This document shows, in pieces, positions 1 through 5,290 of a stretch of 8,251 nt of DNA. The notes beneath the pieces are model-generated. The model was not told where the DNA came from and did not search any database. It saw nothing but the letters and a program-made list of their open reading frames with translations. Every line of letters begins with the position of its first letter. Position 1 is the first letter of the stretch. The translations under genes were made by a program, and so were the position numbers. Source of the DNA: Pauljensenia sp. (GTDB lineage Bacteria; Actinomycetota; Actinomycetes; Actinomycetales; Actinomycetaceae); assembly GCA_029983625.1 (NCBI GenBank), contig JASBZF010000067.1, positions 1 to 8,251 of the forward strand, written 5' to 3'.

Positions 1-19
1 CCCCCCCCCCCCCCCCCCC
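1..19. repeat. Homopolymer tract of 19 C
   Basis: The first 19 bases are all C, followed directly by GCGGC. It lies at the very edge of the window. It may be a real homopolymer, which would be prone to slippage, or a contig-end or assembly artefact. No start codon or recognisable gene is placed so that slippage here would clearly switch it. The frame that reads the tract as CCC codons stays open only to a TGA at 103-105. Confidence 0.9.
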
Positions 20-32
20 GCGGCACTAGCCC

Positions 33-59
33 GCGAGTTGCCTGTGCTCGCTGCGCGAG
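33..59. repeat. Short alternating inverted repeats (GCGAG/CTCGC/GCGAG)
   Basis: GCGAG at 33-37, CTCGC at 47-51 and GCGAG at 55-59 can form two mutually exclusive 5-bp hairpins, with loops of 9 and 3 nt. They may be the remains of a terminator for a gene to the left of the window, but there is no T tract and the stems are short. Nothing else is recognisable in 20-140. Confidence 0.3.
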
Positions 60-144
60 TATGAATCTGTGCATGATCTGGGTAGTGCTGAAGCATGAAG
101 TGTGAAGTAGTGGACGAGGGGCTGCGCAAAAAAGACGGCCGCTT

Positions 145-159
145 TAGACTGGTGACATG
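145..159 (+). promoter_or_regulatory. -10 element placing transcription start on the NYN gene ATG (leaderless)
   Basis: TAGACT at 145-150 fits the TANNNT actinobacterial -10 pattern. It is followed by exactly 6 nt and then the ATG at 157, so transcription would begin at or next to the A of the start codon. There is no Shine-Dalgarno sequence in front of this ATG, which agrees with a leaderless mRNA. The -35 region is not recognisable. Confidence 0.5.
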
Positions 160-729
160 GTGACACCTGTTAATGAAAAAACTTATCTGATCGTTGACGG
201 CGAGAATATCGATGCGACTTTGGGGATGTCGATCCTCGATCGTCGTCCCTTGCCAGAAGAACGACCCCGCTGGGACCGTGTTCTTGAAGCGGTGGCACAC
301 CAGTGGGACGAACCTGCAAAGGGTCTGTTCTTCCTCAATGGCTCCTCCGGCATCCTGCCGATGGGTTTCATTCAGGCCCTCAATGCGATGAACTATTCGG
401 TGATCCCACTGTCGGGTCCCGAAGGCGTGAAGGTCGTGGATGTCGGTCTTCGTCGCACGATGGATGCGATCGCTGAACTGGATTCCGGTGCGGTGATCCT
501 TGCGAGCCACGATGCGGATTTTGCTCCGCAGGTGGAAAGGCTTCTTGATATGGGACGCAATGTTGCTGTCCTGTGTTTCCGTGAGTTCCTCGCATCGTCG
601 TTGCATGAGCTTGAGGACAAGGGCCTGGAAATTATCGACCTCGAATACGATGCTCATGCCTTCCAGGTGACTTTGCCCAGGCTGAGGATCATCGACGTGG
701 ACGACTTCAACCCCTTCGATTTCCTCTGA
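157..729 (+). CDS. NYN-domain (LabA/DUF88-like) protein, putative ribonuclease
   Basis: A 190-residue protein that is almost entirely one NYN domain, a PIN-like nuclease fold. The expected acidic residues are visible: D14 in IVDGENID near the N-terminus, D95 in KVVDVGLRRT, and D119 and D121 in ASHDADF. These are the positions that coordinate the catalytic metal in the family. The C-terminus ends with an acidic, aromatic tail (residues about 176-190). NYN proteins are thought to cleave RNA, but no substrate is known for this actinobacterial subgroup, so the nuclease role is inferred from the fold. There is no signal peptide or membrane segment, so it should be cytoplasmic. The ATG at 157 was chosen because the conserved first strand starts at about residue 9 and a -10 element sits 6 nt upstream. 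A hairpin follows the gene, so it is probably transcribed alone. Confidence 0.88.
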   Translation: MVTPVNEKTYLIVDGENIDATLGMSILDRRPLPEERPRWDRVLEAVAHQWDEPAKGLFFLNGSSGILPMGFIQALNAMNYSVIPLSGPEGVKVVDVGLRRTMDAIAELDSGAVILASHDADFAPQVERLLDMGRNVAVLCFREFLASSLHELEDKGLEIIDLEYDAHAFQVTLPRLRIIDVDDFNPFDFL

Positions 730-739
730 TCCTTCTGTG

Positions 740-774
740 TCGAGGGCGGTCCTCGTGATGAAGATCGCCCTCGA
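740..774 (+). terminator. Hairpin terminator after the NYN gene
   Basis: Positions 740-751 pair with 763-774 (TCGAGGGCGGTC against GATCGCCCTCGA), giving a 12-bp stem with one G-U pair and an 11-nt loop, 10 nt after the stop codon. There is no U tract downstream, which is common for actinobacterial terminators. Confidence 0.6.
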
Positions 775-793
775 TAAGGGGAAAGCGTGTGAC

Positions 794-805
794 GCGCAAT
801 TGCGC
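794..805. repeat. Perfect 12-bp palindrome GCGCAATTGCGC
   Basis: A perfect palindrome without spacer, in the region between the NYN terminator and the cold-shock gene promoter. It could be an operator for a dimeric regulator, but no family is indicated. Confidence 0.35.
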
Positions 806-862
806 TGTGCAAATTCAGCTGAGCTGTGACAAGTCCGGGACGCATGGAGCGTGACTGGGAAC

Positions 863-868
863 TAGGAT
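863..868 (+). promoter_or_regulatory. Possible -10 element of the cold-shock gene
   Basis: TAGGAT fits the TANNNT pattern and would start transcription near 875, leaving a leader of about 46 nt. No convincing -35 is visible at the right distance. Within the leader, GATCCG (879-884) and CGGATC (889-894) form a 6-bp hairpin with an AACC loop, and a 10-bp palindrome (903-912) runs into the Shine-Dalgarno sequence. Confidence 0.35.
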
Positions 869-920
869 AGAAGGACGAGATCCGAACCCGGATCGTGTCG
901 AGTCCTCGAGGAGGGATTTC

Positions 921-1298
921 GTGCCCACAGGAAAGGTGAAGTTCTTCGACGCTGAGCGTGGCTTCGGCTTCATCGGCGGCGATGACGGTGTGGAAGTGTT
1001 TCTTCACGCCTCCGCTCTCCCTGAGGATGTGCCCGCCCCGAAACCGGGAACCCGCGTCGAATACGGTATCGCTGATGGGCGTAAAGGCCCGCAGGCCCTG
1101 TCCGTGCATATCCTCGCACCGAAGAAGTCTGCGCTGAGCGCACGTAGGCGCAAGCCTCAGGCGATGGTCCCGGTCATTGAGGATCTCATTAAGCTGCTCG
1201 ACGCTTCTTCTGCCGGTCTGCGAGCGGGACGCTATCCGGAAAACTCTGCGCAGGTCGCGAAGGTACTGCGTGCGGTCGCGGAGGATTTTGATGCCTGA
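921..1298 (+). CDS. Cold-shock domain protein with C-terminal helical extension
   Basis: A 125-residue protein. Residues 1-66 form a cold-shock domain, a five-stranded OB fold that binds single-stranded RNA and DNA. The RNP1 motif is RGFGFI at 13-18 and the RNP2 motif VFLHAS at 26-31, with aromatic residues in the usual stacking positions. Unlike minimal cold-shock proteins of about 67 residues, it has a tail of about 60 residues: a basic linker (ARRRKP at 74-79) followed by predicted helices up to the C-terminus. Long cold-shock proteins of this type are known in actinobacteria such as Mycobacterium. The start is GTG, supported by a strong GAGGAGGG Shine-Dalgarno sequence at 908-915. The TGA stop lies inside the start region of the DUF3027 gene, so the two are cotranscribed and probably translationally coupled. 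The likely role is an RNA chaperone; cold induction is inferred from the family only. Confidence 0.93.
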   Translation: MPTGKVKFFDAERGFGFIGGDDGVEVFLHASALPEDVPAPKPGTRVEYGIADGRKGPQALSVHILAPKKSALSARRRKPQAMVPVIEDLIKLLDASSAGLRAGRYPENSAQVAKVLRAVAEDFDA

Positions 1299-2106
1299 AC
1301 CCAGCCGGAACGGCCGGACAAAGTCTGCTCGGGTGCGCGCTCCCAAAACAGATACGGTCCTGTCGGGCGCGGTGGATCTCGCGAGGAAATCCGCGCAGGC
1401 TGTCGCTCACCCGCGCCACGTGGGGGAGCATCTGGGTTTCGTGATGGACGGCGAGCGTCTGGGCACGCATTTCTTTGCCTCCCAGGACACCGGTTATCGT
1501 GGCTGGGCGTGGGCTGTGACACTTGCGCGCGTCCCGCGTGGTCGCGTGGCGACAGTCTGCGAAGTGGACATGATGCCGCGCGAGGGCGCTTTACTTGCGC
1601 CCGAATGGGTGCCCTGGGAAGAACGCTTGCGCCCAGGTGACCTCACGCGCGAAGACACTTTGCCCTACCAGGCTGATGATGTGCGTCTCGAAGCTGCTTT
1701 CGAAGATGTGAGCGAAGACCTTGATCTTCCAGAACTCAAAGAAATCGGACTGGGTCGCAAGCGCGTCTTGTCAGAAGAGGGACGTCGCGCTGCGATTGAA
1801 CGCTGGTACCGTTCAGAACAGGGGCCGAAAGTGGGTCGCCCCCCAAGGAACTCCTGCTCGACCTGCGGGTTCTTGGTGAAAATGTCCGGCTCGATGCGCA
1901 CAATTTTTGGCGTATGCGCGAATGAATGGGCCCCGGACGACGGCAAGGTGGTGAGCCTAGACCACACCTGTGGCGCACATTCAGAAACGGATACCCCGAA
2001 ACAGGGAACACAGTGGCCGGTACGTCCTTCACGAATCGACGAGGGCGCCCTCGATGCTGAACCGATGCCAAAGCCCGCACAGAAGAACGCGGCAACGCCA
2101 TCTTAA
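1291..2106 (+). CDS. DUF3027 family protein with a C-terminal four-cysteine (putative zinc) site
   Basis: A 271-residue protein of an actinobacterial family of unknown function. After a basic N-terminal stretch (residues 1-20), the family signatures appear in order: VGEHLGF (44-50), the aromatic block GYRGWAWAVTLARVPR (68-83), and LLAPEWVPWEERLRPGDL (101-118). A variable middle follows, then a C-terminal module with C189-x2-C192, C209 and C227, whose spacing suggests a zinc-ribbon-like site. The tail after about residue 232 is low in conserved features. The ATG at 1291 is preferred over more distal starts because GGAGGA at 1280-1285 lies 5 nt upstream and the family similarity begins soon after. 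The start overlaps the last 8 nt of the cold-shock gene, which suggests coupled translation and a shared process, perhaps with RNA. The biochemical function is unknown. Confidence 0.88.
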   Translation: MPEPSRNGRTKSARVRAPKTDTVLSGAVDLARKSAQAVAHPRHVGEHLGFVMDGERLGTHFFASQDTGYRGWAWAVTLARVPRGRVATVCEVDMMPREGALLAPEWVPWEERLRPGDLTREDTLPYQADDVRLEAAFEDVSEDLDLPELKEIGLGRKRVLSEEGRRAAIERWYRSEQGPKVGRPPRNSCSTCGFLVKMSGSMRTIFGVCANEWAPDDGKVVSLDHTCGAHSETDTPKQGTQWPVRPSRIDEGALDAEPMPKPAQKNAATPS

Positions 2107-2151
2107 GAAGATTGCGCGAAGAACTGAGCCTTCCGTTGCGCTGACAGACTT

Positions 2152-2179
2152 GCGCACTGTCCCACGTACAACTGTGCGC
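2152..2179 (+). terminator. Possible weak terminator after the cold-shock/DUF3027 operon
   Basis: GCGCAC at 2152-2157 pairs with GTGCGC at 2174-2179, extended by GT/AC after one mismatch, 45 nt after the DUF3027 stop. There is no T tract, so it is a tentative call. Confidence 0.3.
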
Positions 2180-2207
2180 TTGTGCCCTCGTATCTGAACT
2201 CATATCT

Positions 2208-2234
2208 GGTGAGAATCACCTCATGGTCAGGTGA
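2208..2234. repeat. Overlapping inverted repeats upstream of the permease
   Basis: GGTGA (2208-2212) and TCACC (2216-2220) are a 5-bp inverted repeat with a 3-nt spacer. TCACCT (2216-2221) and AGGTGA (2229-2234) are a 6-bp inverted repeat with a 7-nt spacer. The shared middle arm can pair with either side, as an RNA hairpin or as overlapping half-sites for a regulator. Confidence 0.45.
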
Positions 2235-2244
2235 GGCGCGTCAC
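2231..2244. promoter_or_regulatory. Crp/GlxR-like site GTGA-N6-TCAC upstream of the purine permease
   Basis: GTGA at 2231-2234 and TCAC at 2241-2244, separated by GGCGCG, match the core of cAMP-responsive Crp/GlxR operators. The centre lies about 53 nt upstream of the transcription start predicted for the permease. No Crp-family gene is in the window, so the regulator is inferred from the site alone. Confidence 0.35.
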
Positions 2245-2254
2245 TGTGAGAATG

Positions 2255-2284
2255 TTGCGTCGCTTTACTGGCAAAAGGCACGAT
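2255..2284 (+). promoter_or_regulatory. Possible promoter for a leaderless permease transcript
   Basis: TTGCGT (2255-2260) and CACGAT (2279-2284) are separated by 18 nt. The -10-like hexamer keeps the most conserved A2 and T6 positions and is followed by exactly 6 nt before the GTG at 2291, the same spacing as at the NYN gene and serC. Both hexamers are imperfect. Confidence 0.35.
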
Positions 2285-2290
2285 TGTCCC

Positions 2291-3754
2291 GTGAGCACAA
2301 AGAAAAAAGTCGCAGTTTCCCATCCTGCGGCACACGCCTCGTTCATTGACCGCTTCTTCCACGTGTCCCAGCGGGGATCAACAATCGGCCAGGAAGTACG
2401 AGGAGGTTTCGTCACCTTCTTCGCAATGGCCTACATCCTCGTCGTCAACCCGATTATCCTGACCGCCACCCTTCCCACAGATATCGGTTTCGGTTTCACT
2501 GACATTGCCGCAGGCACAGCCCTCGTCGCCGGTATCGTTACGATCCTCATGGGTGTGGTCGCCAACTTCCCGCTTTCTCTGGCGGCAGGCATGGGCCTGA
2601 ATGCGGTTGTCGCCTTCACCCTCGTCGGAGCTTCGGGACTGACCTACCAGGAGGCTATGGGTCTGATCGTGTGGGAAGGTCTCCTCATCACGATCCTCGT
2701 CCTGACGGGCTTTAGGGAAGCCGTATTCAAAGCCGTTCCACGTCAACTCAAAACCGCGATCTCCGTTGGTATCGGCCTATTTATCGCTTTCGTTGGCCTC
2801 GTGAACGCAGGCATCATCCGTCCCGGAGGAACCCCGGTTCAGCTCGGCGTTAACGGTTCGCTCGCCGGATGGCCCGCCTTCGTTTTCGTCGTCGGCTTGC
2901 TCTTAACGATCATCCTGTACATCCGTAAAGTGCGCGGCGCGATCCTCATCGGCCTCCTTTCCTCCACAGTGATCGCGGCGATCCTCCAAGCGTTCTTACA
3001 TATTCCAGCGATGAAAGATGCAAACGGCGCGATTGTAGATCCGACCGGTTGGGGCCAAACGATCCCAGAAATCCACGGATCGCTCGTGTCTTTGCCGAGC
3101 TTTGGCTCCTTCTTCCAGGTGGACATGTTCGGTGCTTTTACAAAGCTCGGGCCAATCGCAGTGATCCTCCTTATTTTCTCGCTGATGCTTGCCGACTTCT
3201 TCGACACAATGGGCACGATGGTGGCTATCGGCGGTGAAGCAAAACTCCTCGACAAGCATGGAAATCCGCCAAAATCCCGTGAAATCCTCCTCATCGACTC
3301 CCTCGCGGCAATCGCTGGCGGCGTGGGCGGTGTCTCCTCAAACACCTCCTACATTGAGTCCTCCGCAGGTGTGGGCGAGGGTGCGCGTACCGGTCTGGCT
3401 TCGGTTGTGACGGGTCTGCTTTTCCTCGCTTCCACATTCCTCGCGCCGGTCGTGGAACTGGTGCCAACAGAAGCGGCCTCAACCGCCCTCGTTTTCGTCG
3501 GCTTCCTCATGATGATGCAGGTCGCTGAAATTGACTGGTCGCAAGCGGAAATCGCAATTCCCGCCTTCCTCACGATCGCTTTCATGCCCTTCTCCTACTC
3601 GATCACCGTCGGAATCGGTATCGGCTTCATCACCTACACGGTGATCCGTGTCGCCAAGGGTGGAGCAGGGAAGATCCACCCGCTGATGTGGCTCACCTCG
3701 GCCCTTTTCGTCGTGTACTTCCTCCTCGGCCCAATTCAGGCGCTACTCGCCTAA
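2291..3754 (+). CDS. NCS2/AzgA-type purine nucleobase permease
   Basis: A 487-residue polytopic membrane protein that probably imports hypoxanthine, guanine or adenine with protons, as known AzgA-like members of the NCS2 family do. Visible signatures are GGFVTFFAMAYILVVNP (38-54), the AGMGLNA segment in an early membrane helix, DFFDTMGT (302-309) and SSNTSYIESSAGVGEGARTG (349-368). The last two carry substrate-site residues in characterised relatives. Hydrophobic segments run through the whole protein, compatible with the 14-helix NCS2 fold. The GTG at 2291 is preferred over 2231 or 2252 because family similarity begins at residues 18-30 and a -10-like hexamer sits 6 nt upstream; there is no good Shine-Dalgarno sequence, so the start is less certain than the family. 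It seems to be a single-gene unit. The exact substrate cannot be read from the sequence. Confidence 0.92.
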   Translation: MSTKKKVAVSHPAAHASFIDRFFHVSQRGSTIGQEVRGGFVTFFAMAYILVVNPIILTATLPTDIGFGFTDIAAGTALVAGIVTILMGVVANFPLSLAAGMGLNAVVAFTLVGASGLTYQEAMGLIVWEGLLITILVLTGFREAVFKAVPRQLKTAISVGIGLFIAFVGLVNAGIIRPGGTPVQLGVNGSLAGWPAFVFVVGLLLTIILYIRKVRGAILIGLLSSTVIAAILQAFLHIPAMKDANGAIVDPTGWGQTIPEIHGSLVSLPSFGSFFQVDMFGAFTKLGPIAVILLIFSLMLADFFDTMGTMVAIGGEAKLLDKHGNPPKSREILLIDSLAAIAGGVGGVSSNTSYIESSAGVGEGARTGLASVVTGLLFLASTFLAPVVELVPTEAASTALVFVGFLMMMQVAEIDWSQAEIAIPAFLTIAFMPFSYSITVGIGIGFITYTVIRVAKGGAGKIHPLMWLTSALFVVYFLLGPIQALLA

Positions 3755-3805
3755 AAACAGTGCCGAGGGCGTTTTGGTGGAAACACGGAAACGGTTACGA
3801 CATGC

Positions 3806-3841
3806 GCGAGCCCCGCAGAAGTTACCTTCTGCGGGGCTCGC
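3806..3841. terminator. Bidirectional hairpin terminator between permease and serC
   Basis: A perfect 16-bp stem, GCGAGCCCCGCAGAAG at 3806-3821 with its complement at 3826-3841, closed by a TTAC loop. It sits between the ends of two converging genes, 51 nt after the permease stop. Neither side carries a T tract. Its strength and position fit termination from both directions. Confidence 0.8.
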
Positions 3842-3911
3842 ACTATCGGCACACACTCCCATCTACCTGTTCTCACAGATCCTGAAGTTTTACGGCCTTA
3901 GCAAACCACAG

Positions 3912-3927
3912 GCTGAGGGTGCTCAGC
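3912..3927 (-). terminator. Short hairpin directly after serC
   Basis: GCTGAG (3912-3917) and CTCAGC (3922-3927) form a 6-bp stem with a 4-nt loop touching the serC stop codon (3928-3930). It may be a first, weak terminator or an mRNA 3'-end stabiliser ahead of the larger hairpin at 3806-3841. Confidence 0.4.
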
Positions 3928-5061
3928 TCACAGAACCCGCTCGATGATCCAATCGAAACAGGCGATGAGCGCTTCAACATCCTCAAGTGGTGTCGAAGGC
4001 CAAGTGGCGATCCGAAGCTGATTACCCCCGACACCGCGATAGGAGTCAATATCGACGACACCTTGCCGACGTAAAGTCGCCGACAACTCTTTCGCGTCGA
4101 TCACCTCATCGAACTCGAGAGTGACAACAACGGGGGAACGCTGCGCACTCTGAGCAACAAAAGGACGAGCCAAGGAAGAACTATCCGCCCACTCGTAAAG
4201 CACAGTGGAAGCGGTGCGCGCACGAGCTTCCATCACCGCCAGACCCCCCATCTGAAGCATCCACTCGATCTGCTCAGCCAACATGACCAGGGTCGCAATC
4301 GCCGGAGTGTTCAGAGTCTGATCCTTCGCGCTGTAACGCAGCGCAAGAGATAAATCCAGGAAGCTCGGCACCCAACGTCCAGGTGCCTGTGACAACTCCA
4401 GACTGCGCTTTATCGCCGAAGGGGACATAAAAGACACCCACAGACCCCCGTCTGATCCGAAGGCTTTTTGGGGGGAAAAGTAGTACGCATCTACCTGCGT
4501 AGGATCAATCGGGAGGACACCAGCGATGGAGGTTGCATCCACCACGGTGAGATCGTCTGCGCTGCCGAATCGACGCAGAGGAGACAACACACCCGTTGAG
4601 GTCTCGTGATGCGGATAGGCAAACACGTCCGCTCGCCCGCCCTCTGGCGAACGCTCCTGCCCCGTTAATACTGCGAGCGATCCAGCTTGGGCACTCACCC
4701 GTAATGCCGGTGCCAAGTGCGCAGCAGAGTCAATCTCGTGAGCGAATTTTTCCCCGAACTCTCCAAAAGTTGCGCAAGCGGCGCGCTCGCGGATCAGACA
4801 GGCGACTGCCGCATCCCAAAAAGCCGTTGCCCCACCATTTCCGAGGACGACTTCGTAGTCTTCAGGCAGAGCGTAGAGTTCACGCAAGCCAGAGCGGATG
4901 AAAGCGACGAGGGACTTGACGCTGTCTTTCCTGTGGGAGGTTCCCATGACGAGGGGGCGCGCTAAAGCGTCGATTTGGGTTGTGCGGACCCGAGAGGGGC
5001 CGGATCCGAAACGGCCATCTGAAGGGAGGAGTTCACTGGGAACAGGAGGGTAGGGCTTCAT
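3928..5061 (-). CDS. serC: Phosphoserine aminotransferase (mycobacterial type)
   Basis: A 377-residue PLP enzyme that converts 3-phosphohydroxypyruvate and glutamate to phosphoserine and 2-oxoglutarate, the second step of serine synthesis. The same fold can serve pyridoxine synthesis in some bacteria. The N-terminal GSGPS (19-23), GNGGATAFWD (74-83), VVDATS with D175 for the pyridine nitrogen, and YYFSPQKAFGSDGG with K199 as the PLP lysine are all present. The C-terminal RGVGGNQLRIATWP (342-355) and DWIIERVL ending match the mycobacterial branch. One oddity is HHETSTG at 151-157, where relatives I recall have HNETSTG. The ATG at 5061 has no Shine-Dalgarno sequence but lies 6 nt after a TANNNT hexamer, so the mRNA is probably leaderless. 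It is divergent from the DtxR-like gene and convergent with the permease, so it is monocistronic. No serA or serB is in the window. Confidence 0.95.
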   Translation of the reverse strand: MKPYPPVPSELLPSDGRFGSGPSRVRTTQIDALARPLVMGTSHRKDSVKSLVAFIRSGLRELYALPEDYEVVLGNGGATAFWDAAVACLIRERAACATFGEFGEKFAHEIDSAAHLAPALRVSAQAGSLAVLTGQERSPEGGRADVFAYPHHETSTGVLSPLRRFGSADDLTVVDATSIAGVLPIDPTQVDAYYFSPQKAFGSDGGLWVSFMSPSAIKRSLELSQAPGRWVPSFLDLSLALRYSAKDQTLNTPAIATLVMLAEQIEWMLQMGGLAVMEARARTASTVLYEWADSSSLARPFVAQSAQRSPVVVTLEFDEVIDAKELSATLRRQGVVDIDSYRGVGGNQLRIATWPSTPLEDVEALIACFDWIIERVL

Positions 5062-5073
5062 AGGTCCACGCTA
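5059..5073 (-). promoter_or_regulatory. -10 element placing transcription start on the serC ATG (leaderless)
   Basis: On the minus strand, TAGCGT (5073-5068) is followed by GGACCT and then the ATG at 5061. The hexamer fits TANNNT and the 6-nt gap puts the transcription start on the start codon, the same arrangement as at the NYN gene. No clear -35 is seen. Confidence 0.5.
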
Positions 5074-5140
5074 TCGCCCTCGTCGCCTTGAAGGAGTGTC
5101 TTTTCGTCAGCTGGCCGGTACCGAGAACCAGCAGCGGGTG

Positions 5141-5201
5141 AAGAATGAGAAAGGAGGAAAGAATGAGAAAAGACAGAAAAAGAGACGAGAGGGAAAGGAA
5201 A
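5141..5201. repeat. Purine-rich tract with an 18-nt period
   Basis: In these 61 nt only four bases on the plus strand are pyrimidines (5146, 5164, 5174, 5186). AAGAATGAGAAA occurs at 5141-5152 and again at 5159-5170, an 18-nt period. The tract lies between the divergent serC and dtxR-like promoters and is unlike the surrounding sequence. Confidence 0.7.
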
Positions 5202-5255
5202 CGATGTGTCCTGCAAGCATCCCCTGTGCTCTGTCAGGTAAAGGCATATGCTTGA
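5163..5255 (+). CDS. Possible 30-residue small ORF in the purine tract
   Basis: An ATG at 5163 lies 4 nt after AGGAGGA (5152-5158), a very good Shine-Dalgarno match. It opens a 30-codon frame ending with TGA at 5253-5255. The product would be strongly basic at the N-terminus (MRKDRKRDERERKR) with two cysteines further on (C15, C24). The composition is just what a random purine tract would encode, and the Shine-Dalgarno match is also a by-product of that tract. It resembles no family I know. The predicted dtxR-like promoter lies at its 3' end, so it would need its own promoter. Confidence 0.15.
   Translation: MRKDRKRDERERKRCVLQASPVLCQVKAYA
5247..5252 (+). promoter_or_regulatory. Possible -10 element of the DtxR-like gene
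   Basis: TATGCT fits TANNNT and would start transcription near 5259, leaving a leader of about 32 nt that includes the Shine-Dalgarno sequence AAGGA at 5278-5282. No convincing -35 is present, and no clear iron box overlaps it. Confidence 0.35.
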
Positions 5256-5290
5256 AGGAATCGTGAGGCGATCCGGGAAGGAACACAGAC

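Noticed and set aside
1..105. Frame open from the left edge to TGA at 103-105, as a partial gene
   Set aside because: It begins in the poly-C run, has no recognisable protein features, and the length is within chance.
858..880. GGGAAC as a SigH/SigE-type -35 for the cold-shock gene
   Set aside because: No matching GTT-type -10 is found at the required distance.
1177..1290. Longer DUF3027 start at 1177
   Set aside because: It would overlap the cold-shock gene by over 100 nt, while 1291 has its own ribosome site and family similarity begins after it.
654..1346. Long open frame on the minus strand across the cold-shock gene
   Set aside because: It is the antisense shadow of a clear cold-shock coding sequence, with no family resemblance and no ribosome site.
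1736..2203. Open frame on the minus strand across the DUF3027 gene
   Set aside because: It is antisense to conserved DUF3027 motifs and the composition is Arg/Ser-rich, as expected of a shadow frame.
2231..2290. Longer permease start at 2231 or 2252
   Set aside because: The added residues are basic and not family-like, and the start at 2291 fits a leaderless promoter. The choice is not fully certain.
5234..5252. DtxR-type iron box in front of the DtxR-like gene
   Set aside because: Only the left half resembles the 19-bp consensus (about six of nine bases); the right half does not match, so autoregulation is not supported.
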